Of a stretch of 39,358 bases of DNA, positions 24,424 to 33,237 are shown in pieces. This DNA is from JAVJST01 sp040219295. GTDB taxonomy: Bacteria > Pseudomonadota > Alphaproteobacteria > Rhodospirillales > Casp-alpha2. The stretch is taken from contig JAVJST010000006.1 of assembly GCA_040219295.1 (NCBI GenBank), positions 1 to 39,358 of the forward strand, written 5' to 3'. The number at the start of each line of letters is the position of its first letter. Positions within the stretch are counted from its first letter, which is position 1. The notes beneath the pieces were generated by a model. That model was not told the DNA's origin, did not search any database, and saw only the letters and a program-made list of their open reading frames with translations. The position numbers were made by a program, and so were the translations under genes.

Positions 24424-24433
24424 AGATGCCGCC

Positions 24434-26716
24434 ATGACGGTAACGGAACTTCGGAACCTGATTCACATTGGTGTTGGTCCAGAGCTCGAGTACGTCGAGC
24501 CGTTGAGCGACAAGGTTCTGAACGTTTTCCCTGAAACGTTGATCGCCCGCTGGCTGCGCGCGACACGAAAACTAGAGCAGGCGGGCTATGGACAAGTCGT
24601 CGTGCGTCGATATGTGCGTCATTCTGTGGCGGTTGCAGAAATAGTAAGCCCCCTCGCGGCCATTAATCTCGCTGACGCCGTTTCAACCGTAGCAATAAAG
24701 GCAGGTATAGCCTGCGCCGAGGCGTTGCCGAGAGTTGCCGAAGATGCCGCAAACCATCTCAAGGAAGATCAACTTTACATTTCCTGGATGGGGATCGTTG
24801 TCCGGTTTGCCGCACTGGCGCCCGAGTCGATGTCTGCACTTCTCGACCGCATGGATTACCTGCTCGACAGTTTAAGCGTTTCGCGTCTCGAAGCGTGGGT
24901 TTTTGCCGGGTTGCGCGCCAGTGGCGGGGACGTTGTCCGACGCCAGCGCTTTTTCGCATTTGATGACCCGGAAGCGGAGCGGTGGCTGCAGCGCGAGTCT
25001 GGCGAGGTCATATTCTCCGATCTTGAGATGCGTCTCAGATATTATCTTGATGCTCTGTGGGGATTCCGGAATCCACTTCGTGAGCCGCCAATCAATGCGC
25101 CGAAGCAGGCGCGGCGGCGGTCGAGTTTTGATCGTGGGGTGATTCGTCTGCCAACGTCGTATCCCGGGTATCGTGGCGTACAGGCGGAAGATCTGTACCG
25201 GGCTGCCGTTGCCCACATCGGCGCGCATATGGCGTATTCCGGCGACCGATACGAACTGGCCAAATTGAAACCTATACAGGTGGCGTTGGTCTCGCTGATC
25301 GAAGATGCGCGCGTTGAACAACTGGCGATGCAGGAATTTCCAGGTCTTCGCCGTCTGTGGATGCGTTTCCATATTGCCCAGGCGACAGGCGCACTGACGG
25401 CACCGAGCTTGTTCGCGCGTCTATCTCGCGCCCTCATTGACCTCGACTTCGATGATGTTGACGGGTTCGTGCGCAAGGGCCGTGAATTGTTCTTTGACCG
25501 CCGCGCTGAATGGGGGGACCCGACCATCAGTCGAGAAATCGGAAGTTTACTCGGCAACGACCTCGGCCAAATGCGCGTGCAGTTCAATGCCCGTACCTAT
25601 GTCGTTGAGCCGCCGTATCGAGATGACAATCTGGGCTTGTGGAATTTTGATGACGAGCATCAGGAGGACACGCTGGAGGCGGAACAGTTGTTCGATTCTG
25701 TCCGTATCGAGCAGCAGGAAGACGAGACCGAAACGCCTGATCGCGAACGCGAGGAAATTGAGGAACGTCCAGAAGACGATCGCAAACGCGCGAATGTCGA
25801 AAACGTGGAGATCGATGGGATACCAGTGGCCCGTTATCCGGAGTATGACCACGAGACGGGACGCGAGCGACCTGAGTGGACGACAGTTGTCGAGTATCCG
25901 CCAACGGTTGGAGAAACGTCATCCATTGATGATTTCTTGGATCGCCGGTCTGACATCGTCCATCGAATTTCCAACCTGATCAGCTCTGCTAGAGTTAGTC
26001 GACACCAGCGGGTTCGTCGACAGCAGGAGGGCGAGTTCCTGGACATAGACGCCTGTATCGAGGCCGTTGTCAGTCGTCGCATTGGTGATACACCGGATCA
26101 GAGAATCTATGGCCGTTGGGAACGCCGCAACCGGGACCTGTCAGTCTTGGTGCTGCTCGATGTTTCGGAGTCGACGAATGACCGTGTCCTAAGTGGAACT
26201 GAAACGGTTTTGGAGCTTGAGCGTAATGCGACGGCGCTGTTGGCCCACGCCATGGCCGGTCTCGGCGATCCATTCGCCGTTGCCGCGTTCTGTTCGGACA
26301 GACGGGAGTCTGTCCACTATTATCGAATCAAGGAGTTTGATGGGGAATACGACGCGCTCGCAAAGGCTTACCTCGCCGGCCTCCAGGGCGGATACTCGAC
26401 GCGCATAGGCGCAGCAATGCGCCACGCAGGGAGTGAGTTGGCCCGTCGACTAACGCATCGCAAACTGCTGCTCGTGGTTTCCGACGGTGAACCTTCGGAT
26501 ATCGACGTCTCCGATCCCGAGTATCTCGTCGAGGATGCGCGAAAGGCTGTGCAGACGTTATCCCAGATGGGCGTAGACGTATTTTGCGTCGGGCTTGATT
26601 CGGGGGGCGACAGCTATCTGCATCGAATTTTCGGACGACGAAATGTCGTGCAAATCGACCGGCTGGAAGCCCTGCCGGAGCGATTACCAATGCTTTATCT
26701 TCGTCTGACAGCCTGA
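24434..26716 (+). CDS. CbbO/NorD-type vWA-domain protein
   Basis: A 760-residue partner of the MoxR/CbbQ ATPase. The N-terminal half is helical, as in CbbO, and carries FPGLRRLWMRFHIAQATGA. An acidic low-complexity linker lies around residues 430-460 (glutamate/aspartate/arginine-rich). The C-terminal von Willebrand A domain has an intact MIDAS: DVSEST from Asp576, the Thr in GGYSTRIGAAM, and SDGEPSD. In the CbbQ/CbbO system the vWA domain recruits the target enzyme. The only obvious client gene nearby is amiE. The start is ATG 24434; the upstream TTG at 24407 overlaps the ATPase gene. Confidence 0.85.
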   Translation: MTVTELRNLIHIGVGPELEYVEPLSDKVLNVFPETLIARWLRATRKLEQAGYGQVVVRRYVRHSVAVAEIVSPLAAINLADAVSTVAIKAGIACAEALPRVAEDAANHLKEDQLYISWMGIVVRFAALAPESMSALLDRMDYLLDSLSVSRLEAWVFAGLRASGGDVVRRQRFFAFDDPEAERWLQRESGEVIFSDLEMRLRYYLDALWGFRNPLREPPINAPKQARRRSSFDRGVIRLPTSYPGYRGVQAEDLYRAAVAHIGAHMAYSGDRYELAKLKPIQVALVSLIEDARVEQLAMQEFPGLRRLWMRFHIAQATGALTAPSLFARLSRALIDLDFDDVDGFVRKGRELFFDRRAEWGDPTISREIGSLLGNDLGQMRVQFNARTYVVEPPYRDDNLGLWNFDDEHQEDTLEAEQLFDSVRIEQQEDETETPDREREEIEERPEDDRKRANVENVEIDGIPVARYPEYDHETGRERPEWTTVVEYPPTVGETSSIDDFLDRRSDIVHRISNLISSARVSRHQRVRRQQEGEFLDIDACIEAVVSRRIGDTPDQRIYGRWERRNRDLSVLVLLDVSESTNDRVLSGTETVLELERNATALLAHAMAGLGDPFAVAAFCSDRRESVHYYRIKEFDGEYDALAKAYLAGLQGGYSTRIGAAMRHAGSELARRLTHRKLLLVVSDGEPSDIDVSDPEYLVEDARKAVQTLSQMGVDVFCVGLDSGGDSYLHRIFGRRNVVQIDRLEALPERLPMLYLRLTA

Positions 26717-26731
26717 CGGCGGTGACGAAAG

Positions 26732-27619
26732 ATGGTCTCGCCCCCGTCGCCAAGCCTGAATCCCGCAAGTAAATTTCGCTTTCTGTGCGACGTTCCAGTC
26801 GGGTTCGCGCAGGTCATGCTTCAGCCATCCCAGATGGTTGGCGTGGCATTCATCGTCGGGACTGTCTGGAATTCATGGCAGATCGCCGTGTTCGGCATTC
26901 TTGGGTGTGTTGCTGGCACGCTAACGGCTTGCCTTCTAAGTTATCCCGAATCTGAACGGCGCAACGGACTGTACGGCTTCAACGGGGCACTTGTCGGTCT
27001 TGGGTGCTCGTACTTCTTTCTGCCAAGCTGGCCGCTCCTGCTTCTGATTGTCGTTGGCGGCGCAGCCAGCAGCATGATCATGTATGTGATGTTGAGGCGG
27101 GATCTCAAACCGTTCACGTTTCCATTCGTCGTCACAACGTGGGCAATCTTTTTCGTTCTCGCCCATACTGAATGGGCATCACCCATTGTTTTCGCGCCAA
27201 CAGGCTCGCAACAAATCGTGGCCGTTGAGGCGCTCACACGTGGTGTTGGGCAGGTGTTGTTCCAGGAGGCGATGTTAACGGGCGCGGTGTTCGCGGCCGC
27301 AATACTGTTCCGTGATTGGGTTCAGGGCGTGTACGCCGTGATGGCGACCAGCCTTGGACTTGTTGCGGGATATGTACTGGGCTTTCCGGTAGACGCGATC
27401 AATCTCGGGCTGTTTGGTTACAGCGCCGTGCTATGCGGCATTCTGTTCGCGGGCAAGACTGTCCGAGATTTCCTCAGCGCGTTGGCGGCAATACTATTGT
27501 CGATCGCTATCGTAAGATTGTTCCACATTTACGATTTGCCTGCGTTCACGTTTCCCTTCGTAATGGCTTCGTGGATCGTGTTGTGGGCGCGGGCGCGTAT
27601 CTGTTCGCGGGTCTCGTAG
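26732..27619 (+). CDS. UT-family urea (or amide) channel
   Basis: A 295-residue inner-membrane channel with the internal duplication of the UT family. The first half has GLYGFNGALVGLGCSYF and FTFPFVVTTW, the second NLGLFGYSAVLCGILF and FTFPFVMASW. UT proteins pass urea and sometimes related amides. In Pseudomonas the ami operon carries AmiS at this point, so this UT protein may take the same role. The last residues (WARARICSRVS) look unlike a membrane protein; an alternative frame from about 27587 continues as GAGAYLFAGLVEPQQ, so a small frameshift near the C-terminus is possible. The gene ends about 35 bp before the IS1111-type inverted repeat. Confidence 0.85.
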   Translation: MVSPPSPSLNPASKFRFLCDVPVGFAQVMLQPSQMVGVAFIVGTVWNSWQIAVFGILGCVAGTLTACLLSYPESERRNGLYGFNGALVGLGCSYFFLPSWPLLLLIVVGGAASSMIMYVMLRRDLKPFTFPFVVTTWAIFFVLAHTEWASPIVFAPTGSQQIVAVEALTRGVGQVLFQEAMLTGAVFAAAILFRDWVQGVYAVMATSLGLVAGYVLGFPVDAINLGLFGYSAVLCGILFAGKTVRDFLSALAAILLSIAIVRLFHIYDLPAFTFPFVMASWIVLWARARICSRVS

Positions 27620-27723
27620 AACCACAGCAGATGTTTACGTGTCTGCTAATGGGATGGACCGGCTGCTTTTCCAGTTGGTTAGTCTGAGAAGGCTTGAACC
27701 AATATCCAGGAGGAGAAGCAGTT

Positions 27724-28782
27724 ATGACGAGAACGGAATCCATTACTGAGCTTGCGACGGTCGGCATCGACATCGGCAAGAACGTCTTTCACCTGGTTGG
27801 CTTTGATCCTACGGGCGAGGTCGTTCTGCGCTGCAAGATCAAGCGCCTCGGCTTCGAGAGGGTGTTTGAGGGGCTGCCCCGCTGCATTGTCGGGATGGAG
27901 GCATGCCTGAGTGCGCATTTCGTGAGCCGCCGGCTTCGCGGCATGGGGTTCGAACCGCGGATCATCCCGGCGAAGTACACGAAGCCGTTCATCAAGGGCC
28001 AGAAGAATGACTGCAACGACGCCGAGGCGATCGCGGAGGCGGCGCTGCGGCCAAACCTCAAGCTGGTGCGCGAGAAGAGCCAGGATCAGCTGGACCTGCA
28101 GGCGCTGCACCGTGTTCGCTCCCGGTTGGTCTCGCGCCGCACGGCGACGATCAACCAGATCCGGGCATTCCTGATCGAACAGGGGATCACGGTGCGCACC
28201 GGCGCGCATGCCCTGCGCAACTCGCTGTTCGCGATCCTCAGGAACCGGGAAGACGAGATATCGCCCCGGATGAGCGACATCATCGTCGGTCTCTACGAGG
28301 ATTGGCTGTGGCTCGACGAAAGGATCGAGGACACGACCAAGGAGATCGAGGCGATCAGCAAGTGCGAGGACAACTGCCAGCGGCTGATGAGCGTACCGGG
28401 TATCGGGCCGATGATATCGACGGCCATGGTGGCCGCCGTCGGCACGGGCGAGGCATTCGACCGGGGCCGCGACTTCGGCGCCTGGTTGGGGCTGGTGCCA
28501 AGGCAGTACAGCACCGGCGGCAAGCCGGTTCTCGGCCGCATCTCGAAGCGGGGCTGCCGCTATCTCAGAACGCTCTTCATTCAGGCTGCCCACATCATCC
28601 TGATGCGGCCCAAGAACTGGGAGAGGTTCAGCTTCGGGCCTTGGTTCGAACAGGCGTCGGAACGGATGCACAAGAACAAGCTCGCCACCGCGCTCGCCAA
28701 CAAACTCGCCCGTATCGCCTGGAGCGTACTGCGGCTCGGCAAGGCGTTCGACGGCCACAGAACAGAGGCTATGGCGGTCTGA
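27724..28782 (+). CDS. IS110-family transposase (IS1111 group)
   Basis: A 352-residue transposase, apparently intact. The RuvC-like DEDD residues are Asp16 (GIDIGKN), Glu59 (GMEAC), and Asp96 and Asp99 (KNDCNDAEA). The C-terminal Tnp20 domain includes MSVPGIGPMISTAMVAAVGT and LGLVPRQYSTGGKPVLGRIS, which holds the family's conserved Ser. NDCNDAEAIAEA and QDQLDLQALHRVRSRLVSRR resemble the IS1111 group. AGGAGGAG precedes the ATG. It has lower AT content and different codon habits from the UT gene before it. Confidence 0.92.
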   Translation: MTRTESITELATVGIDIGKNVFHLVGFDPTGEVVLRCKIKRLGFERVFEGLPRCIVGMEACLSAHFVSRRLRGMGFEPRIIPAKYTKPFIKGQKNDCNDAEAIAEAALRPNLKLVREKSQDQLDLQALHRVRSRLVSRRTATINQIRAFLIEQGITVRTGAHALRNSLFAILRNREDEISPRMSDIIVGLYEDWLWLDERIEDTTKEIEAISKCEDNCQRLMSVPGIGPMISTAMVAAVGTGEAFDRGRDFGAWLGLVPRQYSTGGKPVLGRISKRGCRYLRTLFIQAAHIILMRPKNWERFSFGPWFEQASERMHKNKLATALANKLARIAWSVLRLGKAFDGHRTEAMAV

Positions 28783-29008
28783 TCCCGACCCGCCTCGGAC
28801 CCGTTCGCGATTGAGATGACGGCATGGAACGGATTAAGAAACGCCCCCGAAGTCTGGTGACCCGATTGGTCGCTCGTCGACCTGTCCGCTAATGAGACCA
28901 ATGGCGCGTGCGTATTCCCATCATGGCCACGGCCCGCGAGCCGACAAACAGGCCGGATACATATCTGCGACTTCCGACATCCAGACCAAATCTCTCTTGC
29001 GTACTGCG
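28783..29008 (+). ncRNA. Candidate guide (seek/bridge) RNA region of the IS1111 element
   Basis: About 225 bp of non-coding DNA lie between the transposase stop and the right inverted repeat. In IS1111-group elements the target-specifying RNA is reported to come from the region downstream of the transposase. I cannot define its ends or loops by eye; the call is by position only. No protein gene is apparent here. Confidence 0.35.
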
Positions 29009-29125
29009 GCCGGTCCATACAGTGGGGTCAGGAGCTGACCAGGCTGACAGTGACTCCGGGCGTCAGGTGTTAACCAAGTGCAGACAATAGTTGTGCAGTC
29101 GGGGGCGTTTTGTGGGCGGTACCGG

Positions 29126-30010
29126 TCAAAAAATGTTCAAATCCCGCGCGACGGTCTTCCATTGCTGAAGACGCTGGGCAATATCAGATGGACTTTCCTT
29201 GGCGACGGCGTCGACGATAAGGTTCAGAGCGGCGGTTATCGCGACCGTCGATTCCAGGAACAGGCCACTGCGTGTGCTGGCGTGAATGACGAAGTCCGTG
29301 TGATTCTTGGCCCAGTGGCACATCTCGTCGGTCACGATAACCAAGGATCGCCCTGTCTCGTTGCATAACTTTGCCAGCACGGGCGCCTCGCGGGCGTACG
29401 CAACCACATCGATGAGGATCAGGCATTCATTTACTCCACGTTCATCTCGTGACGCATCGTCGAGCCACTCCGTCAGCATCCCGTCATGCGCGGTAAGGAA
29501 GCGAACGTCACCGCGGGCTAGAGCGAGGCGGCGCGCACAATCTTCGGCAATCCCTCTCACCGTCTGAAATCCCGTCACATAAACCCGGTCGGCCTCGGCG
29601 ATGGCCGTGACAAGCCGTCCCCAAATTGGTGACGCACACTGCCGGTATACGTCGCGGATCGCATCGATCTCCATGTCGAGGACCTCAGAGAACGGCTTTG
29701 GCACTTCCAGATTGCTTGATGCCACTTCCTTCAGCAGATCGCGATTGGTCAGCTGATTACGCAACTCACGTTTCAGGCCGCGCATTCCCTCGTAACCGAG
29801 CCGGCGCAACAAGCGACTGACGGTGATCTCACTGACGCCGACCTTCTCGGCTAGCGATGCGCCAGTCTCGAAGCTCAAGTCACCGATATTCAATCTCATG
29901 AATTGCGCTACTTGCGCTTCGAGGTTCGAGAGTTCCGGCAAGACGGCGTCGAGCTGTTCCTCGAGTGTCGGGAACTCCGTCTGCAGCAACGAGGAAAACC
30001 CTTCTTTCAT
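29126..30010 (-). CDS. RpiR/MurR-family transcriptional regulator
   Basis: A 294-residue regulator with an N-terminal RpiR helix-turn-helix (about 30-80; ASLAEKVGVSEITVSRLLRRLGYEG) and a C-terminal SIS domain (about 125-265; RVYVTGFQTVRGIAEDCARR, CLILIDVVAYAREAP, LVIVTDEMCHWAKN). SIS domains usually bind sugar phosphates, but members near amino-acid or amine catabolic genes sense other ligands. It is divergent from the PotF-like gene with a 164-bp shared promoter region that holds small GAAA/TTTC palindromes. It probably controls the 30175-39093 operon. Confidence 0.88.
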   Translation of the reverse strand: MKEGFSSLLQTEFPTLEEQLDAVLPELSNLEAQVAQFMRLNIGDLSFETGASLAEKVGVSEITVSRLLRRLGYEGMRGLKRELRNQLTNRDLLKEVASSNLEVPKPFSEVLDMEIDAIRDVYRQCASPIWGRLVTAIAEADRVYVTGFQTVRGIAEDCARRLALARGDVRFLTAHDGMLTEWLDDASRDERGVNECLILIDVVAYAREAPVLAKLCNETGRSLVIVTDEMCHWAKNHTDFVIHASTRSGLFLESTVAITAALNLIVDAVAKESPSDIAQRLQQWKTVARDLNIF

Positions 30011-30044
30011 GAAAACCTACCAGCCAAGATGTTAGAAAACTTTC
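30005..30044. promoter_or_regulatory. Candidate RpiR operator sites
   Basis: TTTCATGAAA (30005-30014), a perfect palindrome covering the rpiR start codon, and GAAAACTTTC (30035-30044) lie in the divergent promoter region. Several RpiR-family proteins recognise GAAA/TTTC-type dyads, so these are reasonable autoregulatory and operon-control sites. The assignment is inference. Confidence 0.35.
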
Positions 30045-30174
30045 ATCACTTGATTAAGACAGAAGCATACCATACGATCAACCGCGCGATGAAACAAAAC
30101 AGGTCGAGCGGGAGCAATGCATCGACAGATCATCAGCGCAAGCATCGACAGTGGACAGTGGAGGAGTACATCAA

Positions 30175-31242
30175 ATGCAGAAATCGATTGCTAAGTTCGT
30201 CGGCGGTTGCCTGAAAGCATCGGCTTTCACCGCCGTGATCGTCTGGGGAGGTTTGGCCGTGTCCAGCGACGCCCAGGCCCAAGGTAAACTCAACATCTAC
30301 AACTGGGGGGACTATATCAATCCCGATGTTCTGACCCGGTTCACGGAAGATACGGGGATTGAAGTCACCCTCGATACGTACGGCACTAATGAGGAGTTGC
30401 TGGCCAAAATACAGTCGGGCGCAACAGGCTATGACATCGTGTTTCCGTCAGTTCATATGCGCGACATCATGCAGAAACTCGGACTCCTGCACGATGCCAA
30501 GGTGAACACGCTAAAGGGATTCGAGAACATCGACCCGGCAAACAAGCGTTCACTGGTTGATCCCGATAGCTCGTACTGCCTGCCCTATGCATGGGGCGCA
30601 GTGGGCATCTTCTACAACAAGGAAGAAGCCGGCGAAATCAAGACGTGGGACGATTTCTTCGCGCTTCCCGAAAAAGGGAAGAAGATCACCATGTTGGATG
30701 ATCTGCGAGAAACCATTGGCGTCGCATTGATCAAGAACGGATATTCCGTCAACACCGGCGATCCGGATGAATTGAAAACGGCCGAGGCCTGGCTGCTAGA
30801 ACGCAAGGATAAGATCTCCGCATTCTCTTACGACATCGTGTCGCTGGTACAATCGGGCGACATTGCAGCCGCCCACTGGTACGTCGGCGCGACGCTGTAC
30901 ACGCTGGAAGAGCCGGACAAACTCGGCTTCGTGATTCCGGAAGAAGGCGCGACGATGTACCAAGAGGACATCTGTGTTCTGAAGGACGCACCGAACAAGG
31001 ATAGCGCCATCAAGTTCATGGAATTCTATATGCAGCCGGAGATTGCGGCGCTGAACACGCTGCAACAGGTCAATGGGACGGCCAACATGCCGGCACGTGA
31101 TTTGCTGCCGCCTGAATTAAAAGCCAATCCCAACACGAACCCCTCACCCGAGGTCGTCTCGAAGTTGCAGATCTTCGAAGACTTGGGCAACGATTTGCGT
31201 AAGTACAATCGGATTTGGACCAAGATCAAGACGGCGCAGTGA
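30175..31242 (+). CDS. PotF/PotD-like ABC transporter substrate-binding protein
   Basis: A 355-residue periplasmic binding protein of the spermidine/putrescine type. A Sec signal peptide (cut after AQA near residue 35) precedes GKLNIYNWGDYINPDVLTRF, which is the hallmark N-terminus of PotD/PotF. SGATGYDIVFPS, YCLPYAWGAVGIFYNK and AAAHWYVGATLYTLEE line the ligand cleft. GGAGGAG precedes the ATG at 30175. It is the first gene of an operon with ATPase, two permeases and four enzymes. The ligand may be a polyamine or an amide/amino derivative degraded by those enzymes. Confidence 0.9.
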   Translation: MQKSIAKFVGGCLKASAFTAVIVWGGLAVSSDAQAQGKLNIYNWGDYINPDVLTRFTEDTGIEVTLDTYGTNEELLAKIQSGATGYDIVFPSVHMRDIMQKLGLLHDAKVNTLKGFENIDPANKRSLVDPDSSYCLPYAWGAVGIFYNKEEAGEIKTWDDFFALPEKGKKITMLDDLRETIGVALIKNGYSVNTGDPDELKTAEAWLLERKDKISAFSYDIVSLVQSGDIAAAHWYVGATLYTLEEPDKLGFVIPEEGATMYQEDICVLKDAPNKDSAIKFMEFYMQPEIAALNTLQQVNGTANMPARDLLPPELKANPNTNPSPEVVSKLQIFEDLGNDLRKYNRIWTKIKTAQ

Positions 31243-31247
31243 GTGAC

Positions 31248-32363
31248 ATGACGTCGATTGCCGAAGTCAAGGGCGCGGTAAAGCAATTTACCGCGCCCGA
31301 AGGCGGCGTCATCAAGGCGCTTGATGGCCTGTCATTGCAAATTCAACATCAGGAGTTCGTCACGCTGCTCGGCCCGTCTGGTTGCGGAAAGACAACCTTG
31401 CTTAAAGCCATCAGCGGTTTTGAGGATCTCGATGCCGGCGAGGTTACTATTGCCGGTGAGTCGATGACGGGTGTGCCGCCGCATCGCCGCCCCGTGAATA
31501 CGGTGTTTCAGAACTACGCGCTGTTCCCGCACTTATCGGTCGGCGACAATGTCGGATACGGCCTCGACGTCGCCGGCGTTTCCCGCGACGAACGTGACAG
31601 GCGTGTCTACGAGGCCCTTGAGCGCGTAGGCTTGGGCGGTTTCGATCGCCGCAAACCTCGACAGCTTTCGGGCGGACAGCAGCAGCGCGTGGCCCTGGCG
31701 AGGGCAATCATCAACAAACCGAAACTCCTGCTACTGGACGAACCGCTCTCGGCACTGGACCGCAACCTGCGCCAGTCCATGCAACTGGAACTGAAAACAC
31801 TTCAACACGACCTCGGCATCTGTTTCCTGTTCGTGACTCACGACCAGGAAGAGGCCCTGACGATGTCTGATCAGGTCGTCGTCCTCAACAAGGGGCGAAT
31901 TGAACAAATCGGCCCGCCGGAAGAACACTATCACCGTCCCGTCACGCCATTTGTCGCGCAGTTTATCGGTGATGGCGAATTGTTCAGCGGCACCATTCAG
32001 AACTCGGTCGAGAACCCAGTACTCGTGACCGAGGACGGATTATCGTTCCCCGTACGCGCCGGCAGCAATCCGGGCGATAAGGCAACTTTGCTTCTGCGGC
32101 CGGAACACTTGAACCTGGCGCCTGAGACAGCCGGTGCGACGGACGGATCGGTCGGCATTATCGACGCAACTCTGGAGCAGGTCGTGTTTTTCGGTGCGAC
32201 GCGTAAGTACGTGTGCCGCCTCGCCAACGGGGCGCCGATTACCGCAGTGCCGTCAGGTGACCCGGGTAACGGACTTGCGAGCGCTTCTCCCGGGAAGCCG
32301 TTGCGCTTGGTGTATCAACGTGACATTCCGCATCTGATGCGCGAGGCAGAAAATGGCGCGTAA
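31248..32363 (+). CDS. PotA/PotG-like ABC transporter ATPase
   Basis: A 371-residue ATPase with Walker A GPSGCGKTT, signature LSGGQQQRVALARA, Walker B LLLLDEPLSALD and switch His in FVTHDQEEALTMSD. A C-terminal TOBE domain (about 280-365) is typical of the CUT1/Pot group. It starts 5 bp after the binding-protein gene and overlaps the next permease gene by 11 bp. Confidence 0.9.
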   Translation: MTSIAEVKGAVKQFTAPEGGVIKALDGLSLQIQHQEFVTLLGPSGCGKTTLLKAISGFEDLDAGEVTIAGESMTGVPPHRRPVNTVFQNYALFPHLSVGDNVGYGLDVAGVSRDERDRRVYEALERVGLGGFDRRKPRQLSGGQQQRVALARAIINKPKLLLLDEPLSALDRNLRQSMQLELKTLQHDLGICFLFVTHDQEEALTMSDQVVVLNKGRIEQIGPPEEHYHRPVTPFVAQFIGDGELFSGTIQNSVENPVLVTEDGLSFPVRAGSNPGDKATLLLRPEHLNLAPETAGATDGSVGIIDATLEQVVFFGATRKYVCRLANGAPITAVPSGDPGNGLASASPGKPLRLVYQRDIPHLMREAENGA

Positions 32364-33237
32364 GGGGGATGCCCGGCGGCTCACGACATTGCTGGCGCCC
32401 GCGACGATCTTCCTGGGGATATTCTTTATCGGTCCCCTGGCCATCATGGTCGTCTACAGTTTTCTGGAGCCCGGACTTTACGGCGGCGTCGAGTGGAACT
32501 TTTATCACTGGAACTACGGGCGCATCCTCGGGTGGGCTGACGGCGAATGGGAAGACTTCGACCCGGTCTATGTTGATATCTTCCTGCGTTCGGTGCGACT
32601 CGCTCTCACCAACGTGGTGATCACACTGTTGCTATGCTATCCGGCGGCTCTTTGGGTCAGCGGTCTGCCGGCCCGGTTGCGCACGTTCGTCGTGTTCATG
32701 ATCACCCTGCCGTTCTTTGTAAGCCTCGTCGTGCGCCTGTTCTGTTGGGTCCTGATCCTGCGCCCAAGCGGATTCCTCAGTTCTTCATTGATCAACCTTG
32801 GCCTGATCGCGGAACCGATCGACATCATCTTCACCGAAACCGCCGTCCTGATCGGCATGGCCTACATCCTGTTACCGTTCATGTTCCTGCCGATCTACGC
32901 AAGTATCGAAAAGCTCGATCACTCCCTGCTGCATGCCTCGTCTGACTTGGGCGCAAGCCCTCGTCAGACTTTTTTTCGGGTCACGCTCCCATTGACGCTG
33001 CCCGGCATCGCCGCAGGATCCGTGCTCGTCTTCATCCCCAGTCTTGGTAATTTCATTGTCCCCGATCTGCTCGGCGGCGCGAAGGTCGTGATGATCGGCA
33101 ACTTGGTCGAGCAGCAGTTTCTTTCCGCGCGAAACTGGCCGTTTGGGGCGGCTTTGTCGGTCATGATCATGCTGGTGATGTTCCTGTTGATCATCCTCTA
33201 CCTGCGGCGTCTCGGCCGCGCGGAGATCAATCAATGA
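32353..33237 (+). CDS. PotH/PotB-like ABC transporter permease
   Basis: A 294-residue inner-membrane permease with about six spans. The coupling EAA loop is LDHSLLHASSDLGASPRQTFFRVTLPLTLPG (within residues 195-225). The N-terminus (LAPATIFLGIFFIGPLAIMV) and a periplasmic loop rich in Trp are typical of PotB/PotH. It overlaps both neighbours (11 bp and 4 bp), giving a tightly coupled importer. Confidence 0.9.
   Translation: MARKGDARRLTTLLAPATIFLGIFFIGPLAIMVVYSFLEPGLYGGVEWNFYHWNYGRILGWADGEWEDFDPVYVDIFLRSVRLALTNVVITLLLCYPAALWVSGLPARLRTFVVFMITLPFFVSLVVRLFCWVLILRPSGFLSSSLINLGLIAEPIDIIFTETAVLIGMAYILLPFMFLPIYASIEKLDHSLLHASSDLGASPRQTFFRVTLPLTLPGIAAGSVLVFIPSLGNFIVPDLLGGAKVVMIGNLVEQQFLSARNWPFGAALSVMIMLVMFLLIILYLRRLGRAEINQ

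Larger units (their letters stand above)
27654..29018. mobile_element. IS1111-group (IS110 family) insertion sequence
   Basis: Inverted ATGGACCGGC (27654-27663) and GCCGGTCCAT (29009-29018) lie on either side of a complete IS110-family transposase gene. Subterminal inverted repeats are characteristic of the IS1111 group, so true ends probably lie a few bases outside these coordinates and cannot be fixed from one copy. IS1111 elements insert at specific sites without clear target duplications. The element sits between the amide operon and the RpiR-regulated operon. Confidence 0.85.
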
